Source: Zizania palustris (lineage: Eukaryota > Streptophyta > Magnoliopsida > Poales > Poaceae). Taken from it: a stretch of 64,000 bases of DNA. Each line of letters starts with the position of its first letter. The first letter of the stretch is position 1. The notes beneath the pieces were generated by a model, which made no database searches, had not been told where the DNA came from, and saw only the letters and a list, made by a program, of their open reading frames with translations. The stretch spans positions 83,880,162 to 83,944,161 of the forward strand of contig JAAALK010000079.1 of the NCBI GenBank assembly GCA_019279435.1, read 5' to 3'. Position numbers and translations under genes: made by a program. This document shows positions 23,495 to 35,284 of this stretch, piece after piece.

Positions 23495-23964
23495 GTGAAT
23501 TGGGACAAAACCTGTTTGATCAGGAACTAGAGAAGCTTTGATTGTGTGACCTCCTCTTCTTCCTTGTCTTTACCTGTTTGTTCTTCTCTCTGTGTTTCCA
23601 AGGGTGGAGCTTCAATAAGCATCAGGCGATGGTTAATATTGATGGCACTGCGGACGTGGTCGACGCATGCAGAGCGAGATGGTTGCAAGTCAGACGTGGG
23701 ATGTGATGGTCGAGGTTTGGTCAAGGCACTAACCGCCAGATCTAGGCATGGTGGGCTGCTCGGGCGGCGCGAGAGGGAGGAGCGGGCGAGCAACGCGGAG
23801 GAACTGGGCGCAGCGAAGGACCTGGCACGGCGGCGCACGGCGGAAACCTAGGCCATGCCAAGCCATTCGTCGCGCCGAATCCCTCCCTCTGCGGAAACCT
23901 AGGCCCTCTAGCGCTGCCCGCCGTGCACCGTCGTGCCAACCCCTTGGCCGCGCCCAGTCCTCGG
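23495..23964. other. Helitron internal segment, GC-rich toward copia 2
   Basis: From about 23740 the sequence turns GC-rich, with GGGCGGCGCGAGAGG-like words that resemble the tandem repeat on the far side of copia 2 (35332-35625). The two pieces were contiguous before copia 2 inserted. A captured gene fragment is possible, but no product is recognisable. Confidence 0.35.
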
Positions 23965-25964
23965 TGTAGGACCGAAAGTAGCGACCAGAGGGGGGGTGAA
24001 TGGGCGCCTTAAAAATTCTTTCGAATCAATGGCCTGCTCCCAACACCCAACGCACCTCAAAAGACTGTGCAGCAGAAAATGAACAGAAGGCCTAAGTCTA
24101 AAGGTTTCTAACCTAGAGGCAGCTGATGATAAACAGTGTAATGTTAAAGCAGTGCAACTAGATAGATGAACAAAGTGTAACAGGCCTAAACTTCTCAATG
24201 AAATGATCTAAGTATGTATAAGATGTGGAGAGAAGTTACTATCCAAAGTTGTCTCCTGTTCGGGTCTTGGCGAAGCCCCCTTCGCACGTCGGAGTCTGCT
24301 TCGGAGGTTGATGACGGATTCTGTCCGAAGTGCCGAAGGTGACACTGTCTAGCCTAGTTCGAAGTGGTAAGAAGCGAAGTGTACTTCAGAGCGAAGTAAA
24401 ACAGTGACGAAGCCTGGTTCGAAGTGTGAGCTTCGAAGACAGGACTTCGAACACAGATTCGAATCAAGAGCTTCGGAGCAAAGTGACAAAGTCGGAGCCT
24501 GCTTCGAAGTGAGGACTTCGAAGACTAAACTTCGAACACACTTTGAACCGAGAGCTTCGAAGCACAACCTTCGAACAGAAAGCTTCGAACACAACGCACA
24601 AACGGACAACCTTCGAACAAAGAAACGAAGCCTGTCACGCGACAGAAAAGCAAGTCCGAAGCCAATACTCTACCTTCAAAAAGGAGCAAGCTCCGAAAAG
24701 AGAGGCGAAGGGTGACACGCTACACAGAAATTAGAGCGAGGCCTAGCGGAGCCACAAGCTTCGAACCCAACCTCGAAACGTGTCGAAGTAAGGACTTTGA
24801 ACAGATAGGGTCGAAGCCCCTTCGCACTAAAGTTCGAAGTATGTAATGCTGTCAATCAGAAAACTGCTTCGAAACTTAGCAACACAGAGCACGAAACAAA
24901 GTCCGAAGACTGAGGCGAAGCCTTCAAGTATGGTTAGATCGAAGCCTACCTCACGGAGCTGAGGGACTTCGAACAAAGGAAAGATGACTTCGCAGAAACA
25001 GTCAAAAAGGCATTTACTCCATTCTGCTTCGATCAAAAAGGCAGTACAGTAGAAGGTAAAAAGCTGGCAGCAAGTACTGTAGCTACAGTAGCAGTACTAC
25101 TTGCAACAGCAAGAACTAGTACTCCCTCTCACGAAGAACAGAAGCAACAGAAGAAGCTTCTTCACAAGAAATAAATTCAGCAGCCCGTAGCCAACGCAAT
25201 AACTCCCCAAACCAAACCAGATGCAACCAATAAATTCACCAGGGACCAAGGGATAAAAGCATCCAAGGGAGTAGAGCTAAAATGAGCCACGAACAGAGAA
25301 GAGCAAGGGCCTGGCGGCGCACACAGGAGAGAGAAGAGAGACAAAAGTGACCCAATGGGTGGATTTGATTTCAGCACAAAAGGGTAGTCCAAACCCTAGG
25401 GATTGGGGTGCTATTTATAGGCAGCCCAACACTAGGAATATTCTACCAGCCCCTTAGGGTTTTTTACAGACTCAAAAGATACAGAAAAAGACTCTACTGC
25501 CCTTAGGTATTTTTACAGACACAACTGACTGACTGTGGGCCTAGAGTAACAGATGACATATCCGGAAGCTACTCTTCTGGACAGTCGGATACAGAATCAA
25601 CGGTTGTCAGTTTTACGCCGAAACTGACAAAGCCTCCACTAGCTTTGCACCAGGTACCCGGATTGGGCCGGCCCGACTCCGCAACTCTCTCAGCCCGGCA
25701 ATCGCTCACCGCCCGTGTACCTGAGTCAGTCCTGGTCAACAGCCCAGTGGGTCTTCTACTGCTTCTGGCCCATGCACCCGGATTGGGCCAGCCCGACTTC
25801 GCAGCCTCCTCTGCCCGACAGTCGCTCGCTGCCCGTGTACCTGAGTCACACGCGGCCCATGAAACAGCAGATCTCTTCTCTTCCTCAGTCCTCGTTGACT
25901 ATCGTTGACAATGACTCATCACTTCTAGAGCCATGAGGCCCACGCTATTCAGCATGGCTCCTCA
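23965..25964 (-). repeat. Copia 2 3' LTR
   Basis: 2,000 bp, the left copy, which is the 3' LTR because the element reads leftward. A minus-strand TATA box CTATAAATAG lies at 25411-25420. Twelve TTCGAA hexamers occur between about 24358 and 24617. Nearly identical to 33282-35284. Confidence 0.95.
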
Positions 25965-25977
25965 ATCTCCCCCTTGA
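25965..25977 (-). promoter_or_regulatory. Polypurine tract of copia 2
   Basis: On the minus strand TCAAGGGGGAGAT ends directly at the TGAGGAG start of the 3' LTR. It would prime plus-strand DNA synthesis. Confidence 0.85.
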
Positions 25978-27281
25978 TGAGTGCATTGTCAACATTCCTC
26001 TTTTCACAGCTCTTCAGCACCTGCGAACAAATGTGGAAACACGAAAACAAAACACAAGAAAACAAAGAAGAAGAAAAAATAGGGTAAAAGTTTAACCCTA
26101 ATGACCAAAAGCCAAACAAAGGCAAGAAACGATCATTATGGTTAACCAAAAACGAAAAGGCTCAAAATGAGTGCGATTTCAGAACAACAAGGATATCAAC
26201 AGAGTAAGAACTCCCCCCTTAAACTCTGATCCCAAATTTTCTCCCCCTTGTTGACAAGTGAACTCATCAAGCACTCAAAAGAGACACAGACTCCCCCTGA
26301 AATGCAACTCCCCCTCAAAATATGCAGTGAATGCAATTGGGGTGCAGGTGGAGTGAAGAGAGCATGCTTCTCAGATATGATTGACTGCAAATACAGTATC
26401 TAACAGGTATAGCAAAAGAGATACTGTCCAAGACACATGGCATGATCAGTGCAACAGATGATATCTAAGGAAAGTCATTTAGCACGCATTTTTCAGTTTT
26501 GGCAAACAAAAGCATCACCACATTTTCTAGTAAAACAAGCAAGGTAAAGCATGAAATGCAGAAGCTAACTGATATCTACCAAGATAAGCATTGTTCAAAA
26601 ACAAAGTGCTTCAGCAAACTTGTTATCCGTTTATAGTTCAGGCTTTTTCATTATCCTTTGTCATTTGTGCCAAGGGTTATTTGCATGTCAAACCTTATGC
26701 TAACCGACCAAGTCTAGCCTAGGCCAGAATTGGACCATCAGAAGCTTAAGACATTGGTCTCGGCATACACTATACTGTCCTAGTTCATACCAAAGTGCTA
26801 TGGTAAGCAATCCAGAACAATATAATGCGACAAAGCAAACCCACTTGGATCTTTTCGACTTAAGCATAAAAAGGAATGGAATTTTCATTCATTTTTGATT
26901 TTTATCATTTTATAGCACATTTTCCATGTTAAAGCATAAAGATGTCCAAGTTGCATATCTGCATCTATGTGATGAACTGGCTACAAGGCATGTAACAGAT
27001 AGCAAAAACACTCAGCCTACGCATGCTAGTTACTAGAAGCAATGGTGATCATTTTTCAGGTTTAAAGCATAAAAGCCATGCATATGACAGATATATCAAG
27101 TGAACTGAACCAAAGCATGATCGTTGACAAGTAATCAAAAGCATGTACCAGCTAGACTAAGTAAAGCAGTTCAATCATATAACAGAAGCAGGCTCAAATG
27201 TGTGATATGTGAATATGTATGATATGAACACACACAAAAAGACTCAAGAAAAGAGTAAAAAGAAAACTGACGCAAAATATC
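25978..27281 (-). mobile_element. Copia 2 spacer between pol and 3' LTR
   Basis: About 1.3 kb of non-coding DNA. It contains the block conserved with the other three Sirevirus copies (about 26690-26875) and extra purine tracts near 26210-26320. No envelope-like frame is visible. Confidence 0.75.
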
Positions 27282-30200
27282 CTAGAAAGGATACACAACA
27301 CCCAAATCCCCTCGTAAACGCTCAAAAGTAGATTGATCTAGGGGTTTGGTGAAAATGTCAGCCAACTGATGATGGGTATCAACATGAATAAGGTCAATGA
27401 CACCTTTCTCATATTGATCCCGCAAGAAGTGAAAGCGCACATCAATATGTTTGGTTTTTGAATGAAGACACGGGTTTTTCCCTACACTAATAGCACTAGT
27501 GCTGTCGCAAAACAATGGAACCCTGGTAGGAAAGAACAACCCAAAGTCTCGTAGAGTAGAAATCATCCAAACCATCTGTGAGCAGCAGCTACGTACTCAG
27601 CCTCTGTGGTCGAAAGAGCAACTCCAGATTGCTTTCGAGAAGACCAAGATACAAGGGAAGAACCAAGAAACTGGCAAGTACCGGAAGTCGACTTGCGATC
27701 CAACCGGCACCCACCAAAGTCAGCGTCCGAAAAGCCAGATAAATCAAGTGATGATGATGCTGAATAATAAAGACCAAGATCAGGCGCATAGGTGAGATAC
27801 CTGAAAATGCGCTTGACAGCCTGCCGGTGAGACGCGCGTGGTGAAGACTGGAAACGCGCGCAAAGTCCCACGGCGAACTGTATGTCTGGTCTTGTTGCCG
27901 TTAAGTACAACAGCGAACCGATCATCCCTCGAAATTCTCTCTCATTGACCTTGACACCGCTCTCGTCCTTGTCCAAACCCCCAGACGTACCCATCGGGGT
28001 CATCTGCGGCTTCAATTCACCACCAAAGTCAAATTTCTTAAGCATATCACGAGTGTACTTACCTTGGTGGATGAAAGTGCCGTCTTTGGTCTGCTTGATC
28101 TGGAGCCCTAAAAAGTACTTAAGCTCACCCATGAGGCTCATCTCAAACTCACTGTGCATCTGCTCAGAAAACTTGGACACAAGAGAATCAGTAGTACCGC
28201 CAAAGATAATATCGTCCACGTAAATCTGAGCAACTAAAAAATCTGAAGCATCTCTGAGCAAGAAAAGAGTTTTGTCCACAGAACCCATCACAAAGCCCTT
28301 CCCCAACAAAAATTGCTTCAACCGGTCATACCAAGCCCTGGGGGCTTGCTTCAACCCGTATAAAGCTTTATGCAACTTAAAAACATGTCGAGGAAACTTA
28401 GGGTTCTCAAAACCGGGGGGTTGCCTAACATATACCTCCTCCTCTATGAACCCGTTCAGAAAAGCACTCTTAACGTCCATTTGAAAAAGCTTAAAACCCT
28501 TTGAAACGGCAAAAGCTAGAAGAATACGAATGGACTCAAGACGGGCCACAGGAGCGAAGGTTTCTTCAAAGTCAATACCTTCCTTCTGGCAATAACCCTG
28601 GGCGACTAGTCGAGCCTTGTTGCGCACCACAACCCCATCTTCACCTTGTTTGTTCTTGAATACCCACTTGGTGCCTATGGGGTTGCATCCTGGTGGCGGC
28701 TCAACTAGTGTCCAAACCCGATTGCGGACAAAATTCTCAAGCTCTTCTTGCATAGCATTAATCCAATTAGAATCAGAAAGAGCATGAGAAATATCTCTGG
28801 GCTCAAAAGATGCTACAAACGCAGATTCAGCAAACACAGCGAGAGAGGCAGAAGAACGCAAAGTCCTCTCAGTCAAATCACCAATGATGAGCTCTGAGGG
28901 GTGGTCACGCTGAACTGCTCGGGTTCCCTGGTGATCTGAAGTCACCTCACCGGAGTCAGCAGCTGGCACCTCTGGACTCGACTGAAGGGGCTCGATCGAA
29001 GTGGAAGAAGTGATCAGAGGTCCGCCCTCATCATCAGTCGAAGTCACAGAAGGTGTGGGCTCTGCGGGGGATGCAGAAGGCCCGCCTTCAACAGCAGTTG
29101 GAGTATCCTCATCTTCCTCGAAGATAGACTCTCCGAGCTCATCATCACCAGAAAGCTCAAAAGAAGGAGTCAAAGAAGGCAAGGACTCATCAAAAGAAAC
29201 CTCACACGTCTCGACAAGCAGCTGGGATTCAAGGTTCCAGACACGGAAGCCTCGAGAATGCAATGCATAACCAAGAAAAACACCATCCCAGCAACGAGAC
29301 TCAAACATGTCCAAATGCCCTCCCTTCTTGAGCACAAAGCACTTGCAGCCAAACGCTCGCAAATGGCTCACCTTGGGCTGTCTGCCAAACCGCAACTCAT
29401 ATGATGTCTTACCAATGTAAGCTCTAAGAAAAATGCGATTGGCCAGATAGCAAGCCGTGTTCATGGCTTCAGCCCAAAAACGCCTAGGAGTCCTGTGCTC
29501 ATCGAGCATCGTCCTGGCCATCTCAACTAGCGTGCGGTTCTTTCGTTCCACAACGCCGTTCTGTGGGGGAGTGTAAGGAGAAGAAAACTGATGGTCCAGA
29601 CCCTGATCACCACAGAAGCTGACGAACTGAGAGTTCTTGAACTCAGAGCCGTTGTCGGAGCGAATTGCTCGCATCCGGCCATTGTTCTCATTCTTCAGCT
29701 TCAAAATCAGGTCATGGACAAATTGAAAAGTTTCATCCTTAGACTCCAAAAAGAAAACCCACGAGAATCGAGAAAAGTCGTCAACAATCACAAGTGCATA
29801 CCACTTCCCACCGACTGAGCGTACCCGAGCTGGACCTACAGTGTCCAAATGTAAAAGCTCGCCTGGATACGAAGTCATCACCTGAGTCACAGGTGAATGA
29901 GAAGCGGCAACCATTTTACCATGACGACAGGGATGACAAACTAGATCCTTCTCCATCTTAAGCTTGGGCAATCCTCGGATGAGGTCCATAGAGCTTAACC
30001 TGACTAGCAGATCAAAACTCAAATGACCTAACCTCCTATGCCACTTCCAGAGCTCAGAAGAAGATCCAGCAATCAAACAGCGAGAAGGGCCAAAAGAACT
30101 AAAGAAATCAATTCGAAAAACTTTACCGAAAGGTAAAATCTGACAAACCAAAGACCCTCTAGAATCAACCACAGAAGAATTGCCCTTCTTAAAACGCACT

Positions 30201-30469
30201 TCCAAACCATCCTCAAGAAGTTGCGACACAGAGATTAAATTAAAGTTCAGATTTTTAACCAAAGCAACATTCTTTAAAGAGAAATGGTCTGAAATGCTGA
30301 TTGAGCCTATGCCACTTACTTTCCCTTGACCGCTGTTCCCGAATGTGATGTACTCTTTGGAGTTCGGGGGAGTGAGACTGGAGAACCATCTGCGATGCCC
30401 CGTCATGTGGCGAGAGCATCCTGAGTCCATGATCCAAACATCCTCCAGTCCCCGGTCCTGCACAATCAA
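27282..30469 (-). pseudogene. Copia 2 pol, one frameshift in RNase H
   Basis: Polyprotein with aspartic protease (WIMDSGCSRHMTG), integrase (WHRRLGH and CHPCRHGK zinc region, then LHLDTVGP, RSDNGSEF and VVERKNRT for the catalytic D, D and E), reverse transcriptase (FAPVARLESIRILLAFA and catalytic YVDD) and RNase H (FSDADFGGC, TEAEYVAAA). The long frame runs from 30469 to 27563 and stops right after AEYVAAA. The rest of RNase H, including FCDSTSAI and the terminal HQLADIFTKPLD, continues in another frame to 27282. Compared with copia 1, about ten bases seem deleted in a GCT/TGC-rich run near 27583-27590. There is no ATG at the head of the frame, and it sits one base back from gag. Confidence 0.9.
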
Positions 30470-33216
30470 TGTCTGTAAGTGGGAGCAAATGGTCCGGCAC
30501 CAGGTTTAGCAAAAGAGCTAAACCAGTGTCGAGCCATCTGCTCAAAAGATGGAAAGCGAAAACCATCAAAAGAGTTTGGACCAAAACGCGGCTCAAAACG
30601 CGGTCCATGGTTCTTCCTAACCCTACGGCCACGAGGTCCAGAACCGTAGCCAACTCGGTCTGGAACTCTGCCGGAACGAACACCACCTACTGGAGCACGG
30701 GTAGGAAAACCGTCTCCTCTACCACCACCTACACGACGCGGCCTGGCCTCTAGCCTCTTCCCGCACCGAGGAACACGCAGTCTACCACCCTGCTGGTAGA
30801 ACTGCACCTGATCACTACGAGCCCTCTCTGCTCTCTCAACCCGCTTCCTCCTGAAGCAAAACTCCGCAAGATGCCCGTCTCTCTGACAAAACTCACAATG
30901 ATAGGTAGGCTTCTTGGGATGTGGTTGAGGCTTGGGATTCTTGGGCTTGGTAGTGTTTGGTGTGGTCTTCTTGGGCTGAGAGGGTCCAGGAAGAGAGTCT
31001 AGAGAAGAGTGGAGGTGTTTGGGCTTAGGAACCCAGATAGGCTTCTTGGGTGGAGCTTTAGGTGGTTCATGGATCACTCCATCCTTGGGCTGACAAGCTT
31101 GGGAGGTCTCGGTGGAGTGAGTCTTGGGATACCTCTGCTCTGGAGTCATTTTACTCCACTCCACTGCCCGGCTAATGGCACTCTCAAAGTCAGCCTTGGT
31201 ATAGGTGTAACCTACCCCAAACCCATCCTGCCTCTTGAACTGCTGGATCATCATGCCGAGCTGTGGCTCTCTGGCACTGATCCAACTCAGGATAGACCGG
31301 AGGTAAAAGTTCTCATTCTGAGAAACAGCTAGCTCCTCTCTCAAGGAAGCTAGAACCTCCACCTGAGACAAGCAGGTCTCACACTCATTCTCTACTTGGA
31401 CAGACTTCCCGGCTTTTAACTTAATCAACTCCATTCTAAGAGACAGGCAGTTCTCACAAACGGTGGGTGAAACTGACAATGTCTCAAGCTCTAGCCTAGT
31501 CTGCGCAAGCTCAGCTCTCAACCTCTCTAAATCACCCAAATGCTCATTGCCCTTGGATTTCAGCTCAGCTAAGGCAGCTAGATGAGATGAGCAATCAACA
31601 CAGGGTGCGACGACAGTGGCTTGAGCATCTTTCAGCTCCAGCTGAGCGCTTTCAAGCTCAGTGGCCAATGCGTCCCTCTCATCAACCCTTTCTGTGTACC
31701 TGGACTTCAGAGTCGACAGGTCACACAGAAGCACCTCACACTTCGGGCACTCACTGCTAACACCCAAGCAAGGGGAAGAGGATAGACTCTCAATCCTACC
31801 GTTGGCCACGACAAGCTCACTCTCTAACTCGTCTATCCTTTTCTTAGCCCCCCTAAGCAGTTTCTCCCGATACTTCAACTCCTGACGATTGCTCTCAAGT
31901 AAATCAACAATTTCGCGCTCATAAGATGATACCTTGCTATCGTCGTCGTCGGAGTCGTCGGAGGAGCTCTTTTCTTCTCTATCCCCAAGAGCCATGGAGC
32001 AGAAGCTCTTGCGGGATCTTCGGCGCTGGTGTGAGCGGCTCTTCGGCTTGTCTCCGAAGGCCATGAAGCAGAGGCCCGCCGGATCATCCTTGTCCTTCCC
32101 CTTCTTGATGGTAATCTCCTCATCACTTGAGCTCGATGAAGAGGAAGAAGACGTGGATCTCTTGGAGTAGCTCTTCTCCATCTCGGCGAAGAAGGCCTTG
32201 TCGCGCTTCTTGTTCTCTCGCCGGTAGTCCTTCAGGGCCTTCTTGAAGAACCGGGTCTTCGGCTTGCCCTTGGTGAAGGAGGGGCTCTCATGCTTGCCGG
32301 AGTCGTGGAAGCTGTTGCCGGTGCCCTTCTTGTATCCACTGCGCTTGGGGCAGTCGGCGATGAAGTGTCTTGGATCACCACATTCAAAGCATCCGGATTT
32401 TGTGCCGTGTCTTTTGAACATTCTTTTATCATAGACACGACGCACCCGGTTGTTAAAGAGACACAAATCATCATCTCCCAATAACTCAAGCTGGTCCTCA
32501 GTGATAGACATCAAAGAGAGCCCAGCACAGCTCACAGCAGAGGGATCAACAGAAGGTGTAGCAAGGGCCAGGGATTTTGATCCAGAGCCAGTGAGATTTG
32601 ATCTCAACTGGATATCTACCTCAGTGGCCTTTAGCTTGCTAAATAACTCAGAAATGGTCAAGGTATCGTAAGAAGTACTCTCAACGATAGATGATACCTT
32701 GATCTCCCAGATCTTTGGGTCCAAGGTATGAAGAACCTTGAGTGCCTGCTCGTGATCTGAGACTAACTGAGCACCCTCAGCCTTGTTGTCCCGAAGCTTG
32801 TTAATGATCGACTGAAAGCGACCAAACAAAGCCTCAACAGATTCACCCGGCTTCTGTGTGAAATTCTCATATTCACGCCGGTAGGTCTGATAGAGCCGAG
32901 CCTTGACCTGTGCTGTTCCCTCATGGTGTGCCTTGAGGGTAGCCCAGATCTCTCTCGCAGTGGAGAGATGACTCACACGCTCAAACTCAGTGGGACCTAA
33001 ACCAGAAAATAAAATGTTCACAGCCTTACTGTTGCTCAGATGCTGAGCAATGATACCAGCAGTACCATGCTCAGCGACTGGCAAAATGACAAACGTGGTG
33101 TGAACGCAAATGTCCCATATGTCCGAACCCTGGCTCATGAGATAGGCTCGCATGCGAGTCTTCCAATAATTGTAGCCATAGGCTTCCAAGGACGGGACCT
33201 TGCCTGGAGACATCAT
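30466..33216 (-). CDS. Copia 2 gag
   Basis: An intact gag of 916 codons from the first ATG at 33216, about 50 bases past the primer-binding site; upstream in-frame codons are GTG ACT, so ATG is preferred. The N-terminal third is the copia gag domain (YNYWKTRMRAYLMSQG, then WDICVH). A first CX2CX4HX4C knuckle, CFECGDPRHFIADC, lies near residue 280. A serine- and acid-rich segment with an SR-like stretch (SRSHQRRRSRKSFC) follows, then a long region with coiled-coil character (about residues 430-640). A second knuckle, CEFCQRDGHLAEFC, and an Arg/Gly-rich tail complete it. Large gag proteins are usual for Sireviruses. It packages element RNA. Confidence 0.92.
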   Translation of the reverse strand: MMSPGKVPSLEAYGYNYWKTRMRAYLMSQGSDIWDICVHTTFVILPVAEHGTAGIIAQHLSNSKAVNILFSGLGPTEFERVSHLSTAREIWATLKAHHEGTAQVKARLYQTYRREYENFTQKPGESVEALFGRFQSIINKLRDNKAEGAQLVSDHEQALKVLHTLDPKIWEIKVSSIVESTSYDTLTISELFSKLKATEVDIQLRSNLTGSGSKSLALATPSVDPSAVSCAGLSLMSITEDQLELLGDDDLCLFNNRVRRVYDKRMFKRHGTKSGCFECGDPRHFIADCPKRSGYKKGTGNSFHDSGKHESPSFTKGKPKTRFFKKALKDYRRENKKRDKAFFAEMEKSYSKRSTSSSSSSSSSDEEITIKKGKDKDDPAGLCFMAFGDKPKSRSHQRRRSRKSFCSMALGDREEKSSSDDSDDDDSKVSSYEREIVDLLESNRQELKYREKLLRGAKKRIDELESELVVANGRIESLSSSPCLGVSSECPKCEVLLCDLSTLKSRYTERVDERDALATELESAQLELKDAQATVVAPCVDCSSHLAALAELKSKGNEHLGDLERLRAELAQTRLELETLSVSPTVCENCLSLRMELIKLKAGKSVQVENECETCLSQVEVLASLREELAVSQNENFYLRSILSWISAREPQLGMMIQQFKRQDGFGVGYTYTKADFESAISRAVEWSKMTPEQRYPKTHSTETSQACQPKDGVIHEPPKAPPKKPIWVPKPKHLHSSLDSLPGPSQPKKTTPNTTKPKNPKPQPHPKKPTYHCEFCQRDGHLAEFCFRRKRVERAERARSDQVQFYQQGGRLRVPRCGKRLEARPRRVGGGRGDGFPTRAPVGGVRSGRVPDRVGYGSGPRGRRVRKNHGPRFEPRFGPNSFDGFRFPSFEQMARHWFSSFAKPGAGPFAPTYRH

Positions 33217-33267
33217 AGTCACTACTGGGGTTTAGAACCGGTTAAGGTATGGAAAAACCCTAACCTC

Positions 33268-33279
33268 GCTCTGATACCA
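33268..33279 (-). promoter_or_regulatory. Primer-binding site of copia 2 (tRNA-Met type)
   Basis: The minus strand reads TGGTATCAGAGC two bases after the 5' LTR. This matches the initiator tRNA-Met 3' end used by most plant copia elements. Confidence 0.9.
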
Positions 33280-33281
33280 CT

Positions 33282-35284
33282 TGTAGGACCGAAAGTAGCG
33301 ACCAGAGGGGGGGGGGTGAATGGGCGCCTTAAAAATTCTTTCGAATCAATGGCCTGCTCCCAACACCCAACGCACCTCAAAAGACTGTGCAGCAGAAAAT
33401 GAACAGAAGGCCTAAGTCTAAAGGTTTCTAACCTAGAGGCAGCTGATGATAAACAGTGTAATGTTAAAGCAGTGCAACTAGATAGATGAACAAAGTGTAA
33501 CAGGCCTAAACTTCTCAATGAAATGATCTAAGTATGTATAAGATGTGGAGAGAAGTTACTATCCAAAGTTGTCTCCTGTTCGGGTCTTGGCGAAGCCCCC
33601 TTCGCACGTCGGAGTCTGCTTCGGAGGTTGATGACGGATTCTGTCCGAAGTGCCGAAGGTGACACTGTCTAGCCTAGTTCGAAGTGGTAAGAAGCGAAGT
33701 GTACTTCAGAGCGAAGTAAAACAGTGACGAAGCCTGGTTCGAAGTGTGAGCTTCGAAGACAGGACTTCGAACACAGATTCGAATCAAGAGCTTCGGAGCA
33801 AAGTGACAAAGTCGGAGCCTGCTTCGAAGTGAGGACTTCGAAGACTAAACTTCGAACACACTTTGAACCGAGAGCTTCGAAGCACAACCTTCGAACAGAA
33901 AGCTTCGAACACAACGCACAAACGGACAACCTTCGAACAAAGAAACGAAGCCTGTCACGCGACAGAAAAGCAAGTCCGAAGCCAATACTCTACCTTCAAA
34001 AAGGAGCAAGCTCCGAAAAGAGAGGCGAAGGGTGACACGCTACACAGAAATTAGAGCGAGGCCTAGCGGAGCCACAAGCTTCGAACCCAACCTCGAAATG
34101 TGTCGAAGTAAGGACTTTGAACAGATAGGGTCGAAGCCCCTTCGCACTAAAGTTCGAAGTATGTAATGCTGTCAATCAGAAAACTGCTTCGAAACTTAGC
34201 AACACAGAGCACGAAACAAAGTCCGAAGACTGAGGCGAAGCCTTCAAGTATGGTTAGATCGAAGCCTACCTCACGGAGCTGAGGGACTTCGAACAAAGGA
34301 AAGATGACTTCGCAGAAACAGTCAAAAAGGCATTTACTCCATTCTGCTTCGATCAAAAAGGCAGTACAGTAGAAGGTAAAAAGCTGGCAGCAAGTACTGT
34401 AGCTACAGTAGCAGTACTACTTGCAACAGCAAGAACTAGTACTCCCTCTCACGAAGAACAGAAGCAACAGAAGAAGCTTCTTCACAAGAAATAAATTCAG
34501 CAGCCCGTAGCCAACGCAATAACTCCCCAAACCAAACCAGATGCAACCAATAAATTCACCAGGGACCAAGGGATAAAAGCATCCAAGGGAGTAGAGCTAA
34601 AATGAGCCACGAACAGAGAAGAGCAAGGGCCTGGCGGCGCACACAGGAGAGAGAAGAGAGACAAAAGTGACCCAATGGGTGGATTTGATTTCAGCACAAA
34701 AGGGTAGTCCAAACCCTAGGGATTGGGGTGCTATTTATAGGCAGCCCAACACTAGGAATATTCTACCAGCCCCTTAGGGTTTTTTACAGACTCAAAAGAT
34801 ACAGAAAAAGACTCTACTGCCCTTAGGTATTTTTACAGACACAACTGACTGACTGTGGGCCTAGAGTAACAGATGACATATCCGGAAGCTACTCTTCTGG
34901 ACAGTCGGATACAGAATCAACGGTTGTCAGTTTTACGCCGAAACTGACAAAGCCTCCACTAGCTTTGCACCAGGTACCCGGATTGGGCCGGCCCGACTCC
35001 GCAACTCTCTCAGCCCGGCAATCGCTCACTGCCCGTGTACCTGAGTCAGTCCTGGTCAACAGCCCAGTGGGTCTTCTACTGCTTCTGGCCCATGCACCCG
35101 GATTGGGCCAGCCCGACTTCGCAGCCTCCTCTGCCCGACAGTCGCTCGCTGCCCGTGTACCTGAGTCACACGCGACCCATGAAACAGCAGATCTCTTCTC
35201 TTCCTCAGTCCTCGTTGACTATCGTTGACAATGACTCATCACTTCTAGAGCCATGAGGCCCACGCTATTCAGCATGGCTCCTCA
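33282..35284 (-). repeat. Copia 2 5' LTR
   Basis: 2,003 bp. Differences from the 3' LTR seen by eye: a G run three bases longer near 33307, and single changes near 34099, 35028 and 35175. A TATA box CTATAAATAG lies on the minus strand at 34731-34740. It would drive element transcription leftward. Confidence 0.95.

Larger units (their letters stand above)
23965..35284 (-). mobile_element. Copia 2: complete young Sirevirus-type LTR retrotransposon
   Basis: An 11,320-bp element flanked by the 5-bp target duplication CTCGG (23960-23964 and 35285-35289). It has two LTRs of 2,000 and 2,003 bp (TGTAGG...CTCCTCA on the plus strand), a tRNA-Met-type primer-binding site and a polypurine tract. Gag is intact; pol is open except for one break in RNase H. 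By eye the LTRs differ at about three positions plus a G-run length change, so the insertion is recent. It sits inside the Helitron remnant. Family membership follows from the copia domain order, the large gag, the long spacer and the conserved spacer block. Confidence 0.93.

Noticed and set aside
28281..31332. Plus-strand frames of about 70-110 codons
   Set aside because: They are opposite-strand shadows of the copia 2 gag and pol frames.
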